A DNA stretch of 64,000 bases, from NCBI GenBank assembly GCA_048262455.1, contig JBLXFD010000001.1:1-64000 (forward strand), given 5' to 3'. Below are positions 33,221-42,174 of the stretch, piece after piece. Numbering within the stretch: the stretch's first letter is position 1; each line of letters opens with the position of its first letter. The stretch comes from Psychromarinibacter sp048262455. GTDB lineage: Bacteria > Pseudomonadota > Alphaproteobacteria > Rhodobacterales > Rhodobacteraceae. Below the pieces are notes generated by a model. That model made no database searches, had not been told where the DNA came from, and was given only the letters and a program-made list of their open reading frames with translations. Both the position numbers and the translations under genes were made by a program.

Positions 33221-33320
33221 GGGCTTATCTCCGGCCGGGACAGCGGGAAGTTTATCGGCAGGGGCGGGCCCGGCGCAAGGAAGGGTTTGCCTTACGTGAA
33301 CGTCCGGGTAACGTTGTGAC

Positions 33321-33935
33321 ATGGCTCGCACGGTAGGATCCCATGGCGCTCTGACCGGCCCCCGCATCCGCGCGGCGGCGCTGAAACTGTTCGCCCGGGA
33401 CGGCTACGCCGCGGTCTCCATGCGCCAGCTGGCGGCGGAGGTGGGGGTGCAGGCCGGGGCGCTCTACCTCTACATCACCGACAAGCAGTCGCTGCTGTAC
33501 GAGCTGATGCGCGAGCACATGGAACGGCTGATCGCCGCCTGGGAGGAAGAGCCAAGGGGCAGCGGCCCGCTGGACGCGCTGGAGGCCTTCGCGCGGTTTC
33601 ACATCCGCTTCAACCTCGACCGGCCCGACGCGGTCTTCCTGTCCTACATGGAACTGCGCAACCTCGAGCCGGAGAACTACAAGGCCATCGCCCGCCTGCG
33701 CTCTCGCTACGAGGCAGAGCTGGAGGGGATCCTGAAGCAGGGGGCCGCCGAGGGGGTCATGCAGGTGCCCGACACCCGGCTGGCCACCATGGCGCTGATC
33801 GCCATGCTGACCGGGGTGAACACCTGGTATCGCGACGGCGGGCGGCTCAGCCGGGACCGGGTAGAGACGATATACCTCGCCATGGTGCGCCGCTCGGTGG
33901 GTGTCTGCGACGCCGCGGCGCCGGTCACGGAGTGA
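33321..33935 (+). CDS. TetR/AcrR family transcriptional regulator
   Basis: 204 aa. N-terminal helix-turn-helix (about residues 10-60; SMRQLAAEVGVQAGALYLYITDKQSLL), then an all-helical ligand domain. Short intergenic region with the divergent lipoprotein. Just upstream, ACGT at 33294-33297 and 33311-33314 form an imperfect dyad that may be an autoregulatory operator, though this is weak. The acyl-CoA-type TetR regulators have similar C-termini, so a fatty acid or amino-acid degradation ligand is possible. Its 3' end overlaps the convergent DUF6476 gene by 11 bases. Confidence 0.88.
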   Translation: MARTVGSHGALTGPRIRAAALKLFARDGYAAVSMRQLAAEVGVQAGALYLYITDKQSLLYELMREHMERLIAAWEEEPRGSGPLDALEAFARFHIRFNLDRPDAVFLSYMELRNLEPENYKAIARLRSRYEAELEGILKQGAAEGVMQVPDTRLATMALIAMLTGVNTWYRDGGRLSRDRVETIYLAMVRRSVGVCDAAAPVTE

Positions 33936-34233
33936 TCTTCACCGTCTGCCGCAACGCGCCGGTTTCGGGGTCGTAGATCAGGATCCGGTCGTCCTCTGTC
34001 ACGATCGCCACCCAGTCGCGGCCCCGGGTGAAGGCCCCGGCCTTCGCCCCCTCGGGCAGCTCCAGCGTGTCCGGGATCGCCAGCGGCGCCGGGGGCGCAG
34101 CGGGGAAACGGGTGACAAGCAGCGCGATCAGGACTACGAAGCCCGCGATCATGACAAGGGTCAGCACCGTCACCAGCCAGCGCAGCAGCTTCAGCGGTGC
34201 CGTCCCGTCCGCCGGTTCCGGAGCTTCCTGCAT
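33925..34233 (-). CDS. DUF6476 family membrane protein
   Basis: 102 aa. One membrane helix near residues 16-42 followed by a small C-terminal domain (about 55-102) with the WVAIVTEDDRILIYDPETG pattern seen in Rhodobacteraceae DUF6476 proteins. Function unknown. Its ATG (34233-34231) shares bases with the ATG of the divergent pseudouridine synthase: the sequence CATG at 34231-34234 encodes both starts. Its ribosome site (GAGGAAGG) lies inside the first codons of the other gene. Confidence 0.85.
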   Translation of the reverse strand: MQEAPEPADGTAPLKLLRWLVTVLTLVMIAGFVVLIALLVTRFPAAPPAPLAIPDTLELPEGAKAGAFTRGRDWVAIVTEDDRILIYDPETGALRQTVKITP

Positions 34234-35281
34234 GTCCGCCACCTTCCTCAGCCTGACGATCGGCGCCGCGCCGCCGCCGCGTCTTGATAAGGCACTGGCC
34301 CGCGAGGTGCCAGAGCAGGCGGCGCTCAGCCGCTCGCGGCTGGCCCGGCTGATCGCCGATGGCGCGGTGCGGATCGACGGCGCGGTGGTGACCGACGCGC
34401 GCGCGAAGGTGGCCGAGGGGCAGTTGGTGGAGATCGCCCTGCCGGAGCCGGCGCCGACCGACATGACCCCCGAGGCGATCCCGCTGGAGATCCTGCACGA
34501 GGACGCCGAGCTGATCGTGGTGAACAAGCCCGCCGGCATGGTGGTGCACCCGGCCCCCGGCAGCCCCGGCGGCACGCTGGTGAACGCGCTGCTGGCCCAT
34601 TGCGGCGAGGGCATCCTCGGGGTCGGCGGCGTGGCCCGGCCGGGCATCGTGCACCGGATCGACAAGGATACCAGCGGCCTGCTGGTGGCCGCAAAGACCG
34701 ACCGCGCCCACCAGGCGCTTGCAGCGCAGTTCGAGCGTCACACGGTGGTGCGGCGCTATCTTGCGGTGCTGCTGGGGGTGCCCGACGCCGCCGACCCGCG
34801 GCTGCGCGGCACCCGGGGCGTGTCCTTCGAGGACGGGGGCGTCCTGAAGATCACCACCCGCCTCGCGCGCCACCGCACCGACCGGCAGCGGCAGGCGGTG
34901 TTCTTCGACAGCGGCCGCCACGCCGTCACCCGCGCCCGGGTGATCGAGCGGTTCGGCGCCCCCGCCGCCGCCGCCGCGCTGGCCGAGTGCTGGCTGGAGA
35001 CCGGGCGCACCCACCAGATCCGGGTGCACATGGCCCACGCGGGGCACGGGCTGGTGGGCGATCCGGTCTACGGCGGCCGCCGCAAACTGTCCCCGCGCGC
35101 CTTCGCGCCGGGGGTGGCAGAGGCCGCCGCGGCCTTTCCCCGGCAGGCGCTGCACGCCGCGACGCTGGGGTTCCAGCACCCGGTCAGTCACGAAATGTTA
35201 ACCTTCGAGGCGGACATTCCCCCCGATCTGGCGGAACTGCTGGCGGGTCTGCGTCGTTCACCGGCCAACACCACGGCGTGA
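34232..35281 (+). CDS. RluA-family 23S rRNA pseudouridine synthase
   Basis: 349 aa. S4 RNA-binding domain near the N-terminus (about residues 15-80) and a pseudouridine synthase domain with the catalytic motif HRIDKDTSG (Asp near 149) and the C-terminal GRTHQIRVHM. The RluD-like layout suggests rRNA modification, though the target site is not readable. ATG at 34232 with GGAG eight bases upstream; the start overlaps head to head with that of DUF6476. The gap to rpoH is 146 bases. Confidence 0.92.
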   Translation: MSATFLSLTIGAAPPPRLDKALAREVPEQAALSRSRLARLIADGAVRIDGAVVTDARAKVAEGQLVEIALPEPAPTDMTPEAIPLEILHEDAELIVVNKPAGMVVHPAPGSPGGTLVNALLAHCGEGILGVGGVARPGIVHRIDKDTSGLLVAAKTDRAHQALAAQFERHTVVRRYLAVLLGVPDAADPRLRGTRGVSFEDGGVLKITTRLARHRTDRQRQAVFFDSGRHAVTRARVIERFGAPAAAAALAECWLETGRTHQIRVHMAHAGHGLVGDPVYGGRRKLSPRAFAPGVAEAAAAFPRQALHAATLGFQHPVSHEMLTFEADIPPDLAELLAGLRRSPANTTA

Positions 35282-35356
35282 GAAATCATGTCACCGCTGG
35301 ATCGCGCGACGGAGTTTCGTGCATCCTGCGTATGCACCCTGTGCATGGGCCGGCCA

Positions 35357-35385
35357 TTGAACCACGGTATGGCGGTCCCTACATT
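35357..35385 (+). promoter_or_regulatory. Candidate rpoH promoter
   Basis: TTGAAC (35357-35362), 17 bases and TACATT (35380-35385) lie 43 bases before the rpoH ATG and fit a sigma-70 promoter. The same stretch read as TTGAA...CCCTACAT also resembles RpoH-type promoters, so autoregulation is possible. Confidence 0.45.
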
Positions 35386-35427
35386 GATGTTAACGCCCGA
35401 AACATCGGGCCGCGTGGGGGATAGAAC

Positions 35428-36324
35428 ATGAGCAACTACGGCAACCTTCCCGCCCCGTCTCCGGAACAGGGGCTGAACCGTTACCTGCAGGAAATCCGCA
35501 AGTTTCCGATGCTGGAGCCGGAGCAGGAGTACATGCTGGCCAAGGCCTGGGTGGAGCGCGAGGATACCGGCGCCGCGCACCAGCTGGTCACATCGCACCT
35601 GCGGCTCGCCGCCAAGATCGCCATGGGCTACCGCGGCTACGGCCTGCCCCAGGCAGAGGTGATTTCCGAGGCCAACGTCGGCCTGATGCAGGCGGTCAAG
35701 CGTTTCGATCCCGAAAAGGGCTTCCGCCTGGCCACCTACGCCATGTGGTGGATTCGCGCCGCGATCCAGGAATACATCCTGCGGTCCTGGAGCCTGGTGA
35801 AGCTGGGCACCACCTCGGCGCAGAAGAAACTGTTCTTCAACCTGCGCAAGGCTAAGGCCCGGATCGGCGCGCTGGAAGAGGGCGACCTGCATCCCGACAA
35901 GGTCAAGAAGATCGCCACCGACCTCGGCGTGACCGAGACCGAGGTGATCTCGATGAACCGGCGGATGTCGGGCGGCGACGCCTCGCTGAACGCCATGGTG
36001 GGCGCGGACGGCGACAGTTCGACCCAGTGGCAGGACTGGCTGGAGGACGAGGACGCCGACCAGGCCACCGCCTACGAGGAGCGCGACGAGCTGACGGTTC
36101 GGCGTGAACTGATGGCCGAGGCGCTGGAGGTGCTGAACGAGCGCGAGCAGGACATCCTCACCCAGCGCCGGCTGCAGGACCAGCCGGTGACGCTGGAGGA
36201 CCTGTCGGGCGTCTACGGCGTCAGCCGCGAGCGGATCCGCCAGATCGAGGTGCGGGCCTTCGAGAAGCTGCAGAAGCGGATGAAGGAACTGGCGGCGGAG
36301 AAGGGCGTGCTGACCGACGCCTGA
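35428..36324 (+). CDS. rpoH: Heat-shock sigma factor RpoH (sigma-32)
   Basis: 298 aa, the usual length. Region 2 is complete (NRYLQEIRKFPMLEPEQEY at about 17-35; TYAMWWIRAAIQEYIL), the RpoH-box stretch QKKLFFNLRKAK is present at about residues 132-143, and region 4 ends with the helix-turn-helix YGVSRERIRQIE. Alphaproteobacteria often have two RpoH copies; which one this is cannot be told from sequence. A strong intrinsic terminator follows immediately. Confidence 0.96.
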   Translation: MSNYGNLPAPSPEQGLNRYLQEIRKFPMLEPEQEYMLAKAWVEREDTGAAHQLVTSHLRLAAKIAMGYRGYGLPQAEVISEANVGLMQAVKRFDPEKGFRLATYAMWWIRAAIQEYILRSWSLVKLGTTSAQKKLFFNLRKAKARIGALEEGDLHPDKVKKIATDLGVTETEVISMNRRMSGGDASLNAMVGADGDSSTQWQDWLEDEDADQATAYEERDELTVRRELMAEALEVLNEREQDILTQRRLQDQPVTLEDLSGVYGVSRERIRQIEVRAFEKLQKRMKELAAEKGVLTDA

Positions 36325-36348
36325 CGGTCGCGCTGATTTGAATTCTGC

Positions 36349-36378
36349 AAAGGCCGGCCCCGACGGGCCGGCCTTTTT
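36349..36378 (+). terminator. Rho-independent terminator after rpoH
   Basis: AAAGGCCGGCCC (to 36360), loop CGAC, and GGGCCGGCCTTTTT make a perfect 12-bp stem ending in five Ts. The A-run on the other side lets it also work for the convergent waaA transcript. Confidence 0.9.
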
Positions 36379-36385
36379 GCACTCC

Positions 36386-37675
36386 CTACCGCTTCAACAC
36401 CACCAGAAGCCGCGCCGCCACCCGGTCGGCCAGCGCCGGCCCCTGCCGCCCCGCCTCCAGCACCGCCGCCGCCCTCTGCGCCAGCGCGGCCTGCGCCTCC
36501 GCCGTCTCCAGTTGTGCGAGGCAATCCGCCAGCCCCTTTGCGTCCCGCGCCGTCAAAGCGCCGCCCTTGGCATCCAGCGCCCCGTAGACCTCGGCGAAGT
36601 TCGCCACGTGCGGGCCGTGCACCAGCGCCGATCCGGCGGCGGCGGGTTCGTAGGGGGTGTGGCCGCCCTTGGGCACCAGCGATCCGCCGACGAAGGTGAC
36701 GCCGGCCAGCCGGTACCACAGCGCCATCTCCCCCAGCGTATCCGCAAGGTAGACCGCCGCACCCCCACCCGGCGCGCCCCCTTCGGAGCGGCGGGTGAAG
36801 GGCAGGCCGCGCGCCGTCAGCAGGGCCGCCAGCGCCGCCCCCCGGGCGGGGTGCCGGGGCGCGAGGATCAGCGTCAGCCCCGGCCGCGCAAGGCGGGCGG
36901 CGGCGAAGGCCTCCAGCACGATCTCCTCCTCGCCCTCGTGGGTGGAGGCCGCCAGCACCGTGCTGGCCCGCGCGAAGACCCGCGACAGGGCCTCCAGCGC
37001 CTGCGAATCGGGCTCGGGCGCCGTCACCTCGGCCTTCAGCGTGCCCACCGGGCCCAGCCGCTCCGCCGCCAGCCCCAGCGCGGTGAAATGCCGGGCCGAG
37101 GCGCTGTCCTGGGGGAACAGCAGGTGCACCCGGCCCAGCAGCGCCCGGGCCAGTCCCGGCACCCGTTGCCAGCGGGCGAAGCTGCGGGCCGACATGCGCG
37201 CGCCGACGCAGACGACCGGTTCGGCGGCGGTGAGGATGCGGTTTGGCCAAAGCTCGTTCTCCAGCACCACCAGCAGCGCCGGGCGCCAGGCCCGGCGGAA
37301 GCGGCGCAGGCAGGGGCGCAGGTCCAGCGGCGCCAGCCGCGCCTCCACCCGGTCCAGCCCCCAGCCCCGCACCATGTCGCGGCCCGTCACGGTGTTCGCC
37401 GTCACCACCAGCCGCAGGTCCCCCCGCGCCGTCAGCAGCGCCGCCACCAGCGGCCGGGCCGAGGCCAGCTCGCCATTCGAGGCCCCGTGCAGCCAGACCG
37501 CCCCCGGCCGCCCGCCACCGCCGCGCCCCAGCCGCTCTGCCAGGTCCGCGCGGCTTTCGCGCCCCCGCAGCACGCGCCAGCCCAGCCGCACCAGCAGCAG
37601 CGGCGCGAGCAGCGAGATCAGCAGGCGGTAAAGCGGCATCGGCGGGCTTTCGGCGCGAGGGGCCAGCGCGGGCAT
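36386..37675 (-). CDS. waaA: 3-deoxy-D-manno-octulosonic acid (Kdo) transferase
   Basis: 429 aa inner-membrane-associated GT-B enzyme that adds Kdo to lipid A precursor. N-terminal membrane anchor (PLYRLLISLLAPLLLVRLGW, about residues 14-33), SNGELASARPL near the acceptor site with its conserved Glu, and NELWPN at about 138-143. Start overlaps the upstream stop (TGATG), supporting 37675, though the ATG at codon 13 would place the anchor nearer the N-terminus. Follows the degenerate M48-like gene in one operon. Confidence 0.92.
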   Translation of the reverse strand: MPALAPRAESPPMPLYRLLISLLAPLLLVRLGWRVLRGRESRADLAERLGRGGGGRPGAVWLHGASNGELASARPLVAALLTARGDLRLVVTANTVTGRDMVRGWGLDRVEARLAPLDLRPCLRRFRRAWRPALLVVLENELWPNRILTAAEPVVCVGARMSARSFARWQRVPGLARALLGRVHLLFPQDSASARHFTALGLAAERLGPVGTLKAEVTAPEPDSQALEALSRVFARASTVLAASTHEGEEEIVLEAFAAARLARPGLTLILAPRHPARGAALAALLTARGLPFTRRSEGGAPGGGAAVYLADTLGEMALWYRLAGVTFVGGSLVPKGGHTPYEPAAAGSALVHGPHVANFAEVYGALDAKGGALTARDAKGLADCLAQLETAEAQAALAQRAAAVLEAGRQGPALADRVAARLLVVLKR

Positions 37676-38691
37676 CAGCCGCTGCAGATCCCCTGCAGGC
37701 TGACCCAGGCGCTGTCGGGCAGGGCGGGGATGGCGTCGAAGGCGGACACGGTGTCGGCCTCGATCAGTTCCAGCGTGGTCTCGCCGGTGGGGTCCTCGGC
37801 GTAGGCGTAGGACGAGGCGGGCAGGCCGGCGGCGGCGAAGACCTGGGTCAGCACCGCGGGGGGCACCACGGGGCGGGGCGCCTCGATCAGGCGTTCGGCG
37901 TGTTCCGCCAGCACGTCCTCGGGCACGTCGCCGGTGGTCAGGAAGCGGAAAGCGGCAAGGAACCCCGCGTCCCGCAGCAGCGCCTCGACGGGGTCGGCGC
38001 CGGCGCGGCGGGCGTATTCCGCCAGCACGTAGCCGGCCACCACGCCGGGGTCCTCGTGGTCCTCCACCAGGTCCCGGTGCAGCAGGATCAGCCCGCCCGG
38101 CAGGTGCAGCGACCGGGGCACGTCACCGGGCAGCACCTCCAGCCGCCCGCGGCTGTCGGGCAGCAGCCGGGCCTGCAGCCGGTCCAGCGCCGCGCGGCCG
38201 AGCGGCGCGTTGCAGGTCGCGCCGGTGCGCAGGGTGATCTCCTCCAGCAGCCGCTCGCCCAGATCCACGCGCTTGGCGTAGGGCACCACCACCGAGGCGT
38301 GGCGCACCAGCGCGTCGGGCAGCCAGACCGCCCCCGCCAGCAGCACCAGCGCCAGCGCGCCGCCCATCAGGTACAGCCGCAGCCGGCCCTGGTGCGGGCG
38401 GCGGCGCTGGATGGCGCGGCGCACCCGCTCGATCGCCTCGATCATCTCGGGGGCCGTCAGTTCCAGTTCCTCGGGGCTGTCAGTGCCGGGGCGGTACTGG
38501 GCGGGGCGCAGGCCGGGGTTCAGCCGCTCCACCGCCGCCAGCGACCAATGCGCCAGCGGCCGGCCGGCGCCGTCGTAGATCACCAGCGTGGCGTCGCCCA
38601 CCGAGACGATCACGTCGCGGCGCTGGTCCTCGGCGCTGGCGCGCCAGATGCCCGGCGTTTCCAGCCGCTGGTATTCGCTGAGCGCCGTCAT
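37675..38691 (-). CDS. Membrane protein resembling a degenerate M48 peptidase
   Basis: 338 aa. A cytoplasmic N-terminal region (1-98), one membrane helix near 108-126 and a C-terminal domain. Between about 215 and 280 the sequence has the layout of M48 peptidases, with a LLHRDLVEDHEDPGVVAGYVLAEYARR region where the family has its HExxH zinc helix, but no HExxH is present, so it should be inactive as a metallopeptidase. This family link is my own weak-similarity reading. Co-transcribed with waaA (start and stop overlap), which hints at a cell-envelope role. Confidence 0.7.
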   Translation of the reverse strand: MTALSEYQRLETPGIWRASAEDQRRDVIVSVGDATLVIYDGAGRPLAHWSLAAVERLNPGLRPAQYRPGTDSPEELELTAPEMIEAIERVRRAIQRRRPHQGRLRLYLMGGALALVLLAGAVWLPDALVRHASVVVPYAKRVDLGERLLEEITLRTGATCNAPLGRAALDRLQARLLPDSRGRLEVLPGDVPRSLHLPGGLILLHRDLVEDHEDPGVVAGYVLAEYARRAGADPVEALLRDAGFLAAFRFLTTGDVPEDVLAEHAERLIEAPRPVVPPAVLTQVFAAAGLPASSYAYAEDPTGETTLELIEADTVSAFDAIPALPDSAWVSLQGICSG

Positions 38692-38758
38692 CCCGCTGCG
38701 CCTGCCCCCTGTCCCCGGTTAGCGCGCGGACGATAGCGCAGGGCGAAGGGCTTGCCAA

Positions 38759-39523
38759 TCAACGCCTTTCCCCGCGCCGCGCGGGGGTTGCCGGGCGGGG
38801 CAGCGCGGCCACCGCCGGCGCCTCCAGCTCGCGCAGCAGCTTGCGGGCCATGGCCTCCTCGAAGCCGGCAAAGCCGCGCGCCAGTTCGGTGAAGGCGCCG
38901 GGGCCCCGGATCACCTCGGCGCGGTAGTAAAACAGCAGTTCCCCGGTGGCGGCATCGCGGGGGTCGGCGGCGCTGCGGGGGTCGGCGCCCACCACCAGCC
39001 CGTTCACCGTGACCCCGGCCAGTTGCGGCGCGGCCCCGACGTCGCGCGGGCGCGGCCCGGCGTTGGAGCGGCCGTCGCCCGACAGATCCAGCGTGTGCCG
39101 GGCGCAGTCCCGCTGCGCCGCCAGCGCCGCGCCGCCCGCCAGCATGGCCTCGCCCATGGCGGTGGAGGGGTCCATCTGCACCCGCCCGCTGCCGCGCAGG
39201 GCCGTCGCCGCCGCCAGCAGATCCTGCGGGCCGGCGATCTCGGTCCAGTCCAGAAGCACCCGCAGGCTGCCTTGCCCGGCCCATTCGTAGACATGCAGGC
39301 GCACCGCCGCGCCGGGAAAGGCCAGCATCGCCTCTTGCACCTCGGGCCGCAGCAAGGCCGCCGCCAGCCCGTCCAGCTGCAACCGGTACTCCGCCGCGTC
39401 CACCGAGGCGGAAACGTCGAGCCCCAGCGACAGGGCCAGCCGGCAGGCGGCCCCTGCGGGCGCCGCCGCCAGCAGCGCGGCGAGGGTCAGGGCGAGAGAC
39501 AGGGCGAGGCTCAGGCGCCTCAT
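38759..39523 (-). CDS. DUF1194 (VWA-like) exported protein, copy 2
   Basis: 254 aa with an N-terminal signal peptide (about 1-25) and a von Willebrand A-like domain; the metal-binding D-x-S-x-S motif appears as LDVSASVD near residue 35, with LSGDGRSN further on. Exported; function unknown. Paralog of the gene that precedes it, with ATGA overlap, so both are translated from one message. Confidence 0.87.
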   Translation of the reverse strand: MRRLSLALSLALTLAALLAAAPAGAACRLALSLGLDVSASVDAAEYRLQLDGLAAALLRPEVQEAMLAFPGAAVRLHVYEWAGQGSLRVLLDWTEIAGPQDLLAAATALRGSGRVQMDPSTAMGEAMLAGGAALAAQRDCARHTLDLSGDGRSNAGPRPRDVGAAPQLAGVTVNGLVVGADPRSAADPRDAATGELLFYYRAEVIRGPGAFTELARGFAGFEEAMARKLLRELEAPAVAALPRPATPARRGERR

Positions 39524-40227
39524 CCGCCGGACCGCCCGGAGCGCGCCGGTCCCATGCCCACCGCCCGCACCTCCAGCTCGCGCAGCAGCTTGCGCCGCAT
39601 GGCCGCCTCGAAGTCGTCAAAGCCCGCGGCCTCCTCGACGAAGGCGCCGGGGCCGCGGATCAGCTGCTCGCGGTAATACTGCGCCAGCCCGTCCTCGCTG
39701 CCGCCGATGGCCAGCGCGTTCACTGTCACCTCGTCCAGCGGGAAGTTGGCGTAGGCCAACAGAGGGGTGAACCCCTCGTTGTTGCGCCCGTCGCCGGAGA
39801 CGTCGAGCGTGCGGAACAGGCAGGGCGGCGCGGCGGCGAAGAGATTCGCGGCGTAGCCCAGCGCGTAACCGAGGGCGGTGGGAAAGTCGGCGTAGGAGCG
39901 GCGCGAGCCGGCGATGGCCTCTGCCGCCGCCAGCACGTCGCCGCGATCCTCCAGCAGCCGCCATTCCAGCAGCATGTCCTGCTGGTAGCGCCCGCTCCAT
40001 TCGTAGACCGCCAGCGCTACCGGCTGTCCCGGCAGCGCCAGCAGCGCCTCGACGATCTCGGGCGCGCGCAGCGCCGCCGCCAGCCCCTGCCGCTGCAGCC
40101 GGTCCTCGGCGGCGTCCACCGAGGATGAGATGTCCATCGCCAGCGCCAGCGCCAGCCGGCACTGCGCGGCGGCGGGCGCGGCCAGCGCCGCCCCCGCCAG
40201 CGCGGCGGCCAGCGCCGCGCGCTTCAC
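39520..40227 (-). CDS. DUF1194 (VWA-like) exported protein, copy 1
   Basis: 235 aa with signal peptide (cleaved near AAAQC, about residue 21) and a VWA-like fold: MDISSSVD supplies the MIDAS D-x-S-x-S and VSGDGRNN the second loop. Same architecture as the next gene but clearly diverged. It follows the glyoxalase-fold gene by 25 bases and may share its promoter. Function unknown; possibly a periplasmic adhesion or binding pair. Confidence 0.87.
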   Translation of the reverse strand: MKRAALAAALAGAALAAPAAAQCRLALALAMDISSSVDAAEDRLQRQGLAAALRAPEIVEALLALPGQPVALAVYEWSGRYQQDMLLEWRLLEDRGDVLAAAEAIAGSRRSYADFPTALGYALGYAANLFAAAPPCLFRTLDVSGDGRNNEGFTPLLAYANFPLDEVTVNALAIGGSEDGLAQYYREQLIRGPGAFVEEAAGFDDFEAAMRRKLLRELEVRAVGMGPARSGRSGG

Positions 40228-40252
40228 CGCCGGGGCCGGGGCAGGGGGCCGG

Positions 40253-40681
40253 TCACCAGTGGCCCGTGTTTTCCATGCTGGCCCAGGGTTCCTGCGAAGG
40301 CAGGTCCTCGCCGCGCTGGATCAGCTCGATCGAGACGTTGTCGGGCGAGCGCACGAAGGCCATGTGCCCGTCGCGCGGCGGCCGGTTGATGGTGACGCCG
40401 TTGTCCATCAGGTGCTGGCACAGGGCATAGATGTCGTCGACCCGGTAGGCGAGGTGGCCGAAGTGGCGGCTGTCCGAGGGCAGCCCCTCGTCACCGTCCC
40501 AGTTGTAGGTCAGTTCCACCGCCGCGTTCTCCTGCCCCGGGGGGGACATGAACAGCAGGGTGAAACGGCCCTTCTCGTTCTCGGAGCGGCGGGATTCCTT
40601 GAGGCCCAGCAGCTCGTAGAAGGCCTTGGACTTCTCGAGGTCCTTCACGCGGACCATGGTATGCAGGTATTCAATCGTCAT
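40253..40681 (-). CDS. VOC-family protein, lactoylglutathione lyase-like
   Basis: 142 aa glyoxalase I-like protein (single-domain betaalphabetabetabeta repeat pair). HTMVRVKDLEKSKAFYELLG, ELTYNW and GHLAYRVDDI are the expected metal-site regions, with His about 6, Glu about 55 and His about 74 and a final Glu near 120. Likely detoxifies methylglycoxal-glutathione hemithioacetal. ATG at 40681 with AGAGGAGAG upstream; a longer reading from 40714 is less likely. Confidence 0.87.
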   Translation of the reverse strand: MTIEYLHTMVRVKDLEKSKAFYELLGLKESRRSENEKGRFTLLFMSPPGQENAAVELTYNWDGDEGLPSDSRHFGHLAYRVDDIYALCQHLMDNGVTINRPPRDGHMAFVRSPDNVSIELIQRGEDLPSQEPWASMENTGHW

Positions 40682-40787
40682 CGGTCTCTCCTCTTGACCC
40701 GGGCAACCTATCACCTGACGCGGCGGGGGCCAGTGGCTGTGGGTTGTGGCTGTGGGTTGTGGCTGCGGGTCTTGGCCGGGATGGCCG

Positions 40788-42173
40788 TCAGAAGTTCGAG
40801 GAGATCCCCAGCGACACCGCCCATTCCGCGGTATCGAAGCGCGACACGTTGGACCGGGTGACCGCCCGGCGCAGCCGCAGGCTGGGAGAGAAGCCGGCGT
40901 ACTCGATCTGCCGGAAGGTGGCGTCGATGTCGAAGAACACCGCCTCGTCCCGGCGCCCGCCCGGCACCGCGAAGATACCGAGGCTGTAGTTCGCGTAATC
41001 GGTCACGCTGGCGCCGATCCCGGCGGCGAGGTCCACCGAGAGCACCGGCTTGCCCAGCGCGTAGCTCAGCCGGCCGCTAACCGCGTGGCTGTCGAACACC
41101 GGGTTGGGCTGGCGGGTCTCGGCGTAGCCCAGCACCGCGCTCAGCCTGCCGCCATCCGCGAAGCCATAGCTCAGCCCCGCCCGCACCTGCCCGGCCAGCG
41201 CCATCCCGGTGTCGTGGAACCGCCGCTCCAGCGCCAGCGAGCCGGTGAAGCGCAGCCGCTCACCCAGGGGCCGGCTGTAAAGTCCGCTGCCCAGCAGGGC
41301 GATGTAGCTGCGCTCGCCCCCCTGCCAGTAGTCGCGCACCCCGGTCTCCAGCCGCCAGAAGGCGCCGGGGGTGCCGGCGGCGCGGCTGTGGGACAGCCCG
41401 GCCTCGACCGAGGTGGCATCCAGCCGCCCCGCGTCGTAGCCCGGCGCCTTGGCCCGCGCCTCGTCGCTAAGGGTCACCCGCTTGAGATAGAGCGCGCTTG
41501 TCAGCAGGGTCTCGACCCCGGGGCTGCGGTCCAGCCGGTAGGACAGGCGCAGGTTGGCCTGGGTGACGAAGCCCGAAAGCGCTTGCGCGTCGGGGCTGAG
41601 GAACCCCACCAGCGGCACCCCCTCGATCACGTTGTAGGCGCTCTCGGCGCCGCCGTTCACGTTCGACGAGGGCATGGCCGACATATCGAACCGGTAGCGC
41701 CACGGCGTCTCGGCCTGCAGGGCGCGCCAGTTGCGGGCGATCTTGGCGCGGTCGGCCTCGGTCGGGGCCAGATCGCCGGCGCGGCGCAGCCAGAACTGCG
41801 CCGGCAGCAGCCGCTTCTGCGCGGCAGCGGCGGTGGCGGCGACACGGGCGGCGTGGAACCGCGCTTCCGGGTCCCCAGACAGGCGGAAGGCGCGGCGGCC
41901 CAGGCGGCCGGCCTCGGGCCAGGCGCCCTTCGCCAGCCCCACGGCCGCCATGGCCAGCAGCGCGTCCGCGTCGCGCGGATCGAGCCGCAGCAGCTCCGCC
42001 GCCAGCGGCTCTGCCACCCCCGCGTTGCCGGACAGGCCCGCGGCCACCGCCAACCGCCGCGCCTCGGGCAGGTCCATCAGCTGTTGCGGCAGCGCGGGCA
42101 GGGCGGGCAGCAGCGCCGCGCCCACCAGCGCCGCCTTCAGCAGCCGCCGGGCCCCGCCCAGGCCATGGCGCAT
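40788..42173 (-). CDS. Slam-like outer-membrane protein (surface lipoprotein assembly modifier, DUF560)
   Basis: 461 aa. Signal peptide (about 1-31, ending PALPQQ), a helical TPR-like N-terminal domain (about 45-150; EPLAAELLRLDPRDADALL), and a C-terminal 14-strand-type beta barrel ending in Phe, typical of outer-membrane insertion. This matches Slam/DUF560 proteins, which move lipoproteins to the cell surface. Its ATG follows the stop of the TbpB-like lipoprotein by one base (TGACATG), the classical Slam-substrate arrangement. ATG at 42173 is preferred to 42212 because it gives the signal peptide. Confidence 0.85.
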   Translation of the reverse strand: MRHGLGGARRLLKAALVGAALLPALPALPQQLMDLPEARRLAVAAGLSGNAGVAEPLAAELLRLDPRDADALLAMAAVGLAKGAWPEAGRLGRRAFRLSGDPEARFHAARVAATAAAAQKRLLPAQFWLRRAGDLAPTEADRAKIARNWRALQAETPWRYRFDMSAMPSSNVNGGAESAYNVIEGVPLVGFLSPDAQALSGFVTQANLRLSYRLDRSPGVETLLTSALYLKRVTLSDEARAKAPGYDAGRLDATSVEAGLSHSRAAGTPGAFWRLETGVRDYWQGGERSYIALLGSGLYSRPLGERLRFTGSLALERRFHDTGMALAGQVRAGLSYGFADGGRLSAVLGYAETRQPNPVFDSHAVSGRLSYALGKPVLSVDLAAGIGASVTDYANYSLGIFAVPGGRRDEAVFFDIDATFRQIEYAGFSPSLRLRRAVTRSNVSRFDTAEWAVSLGISSNF

Positions 42174-42174
42174 G

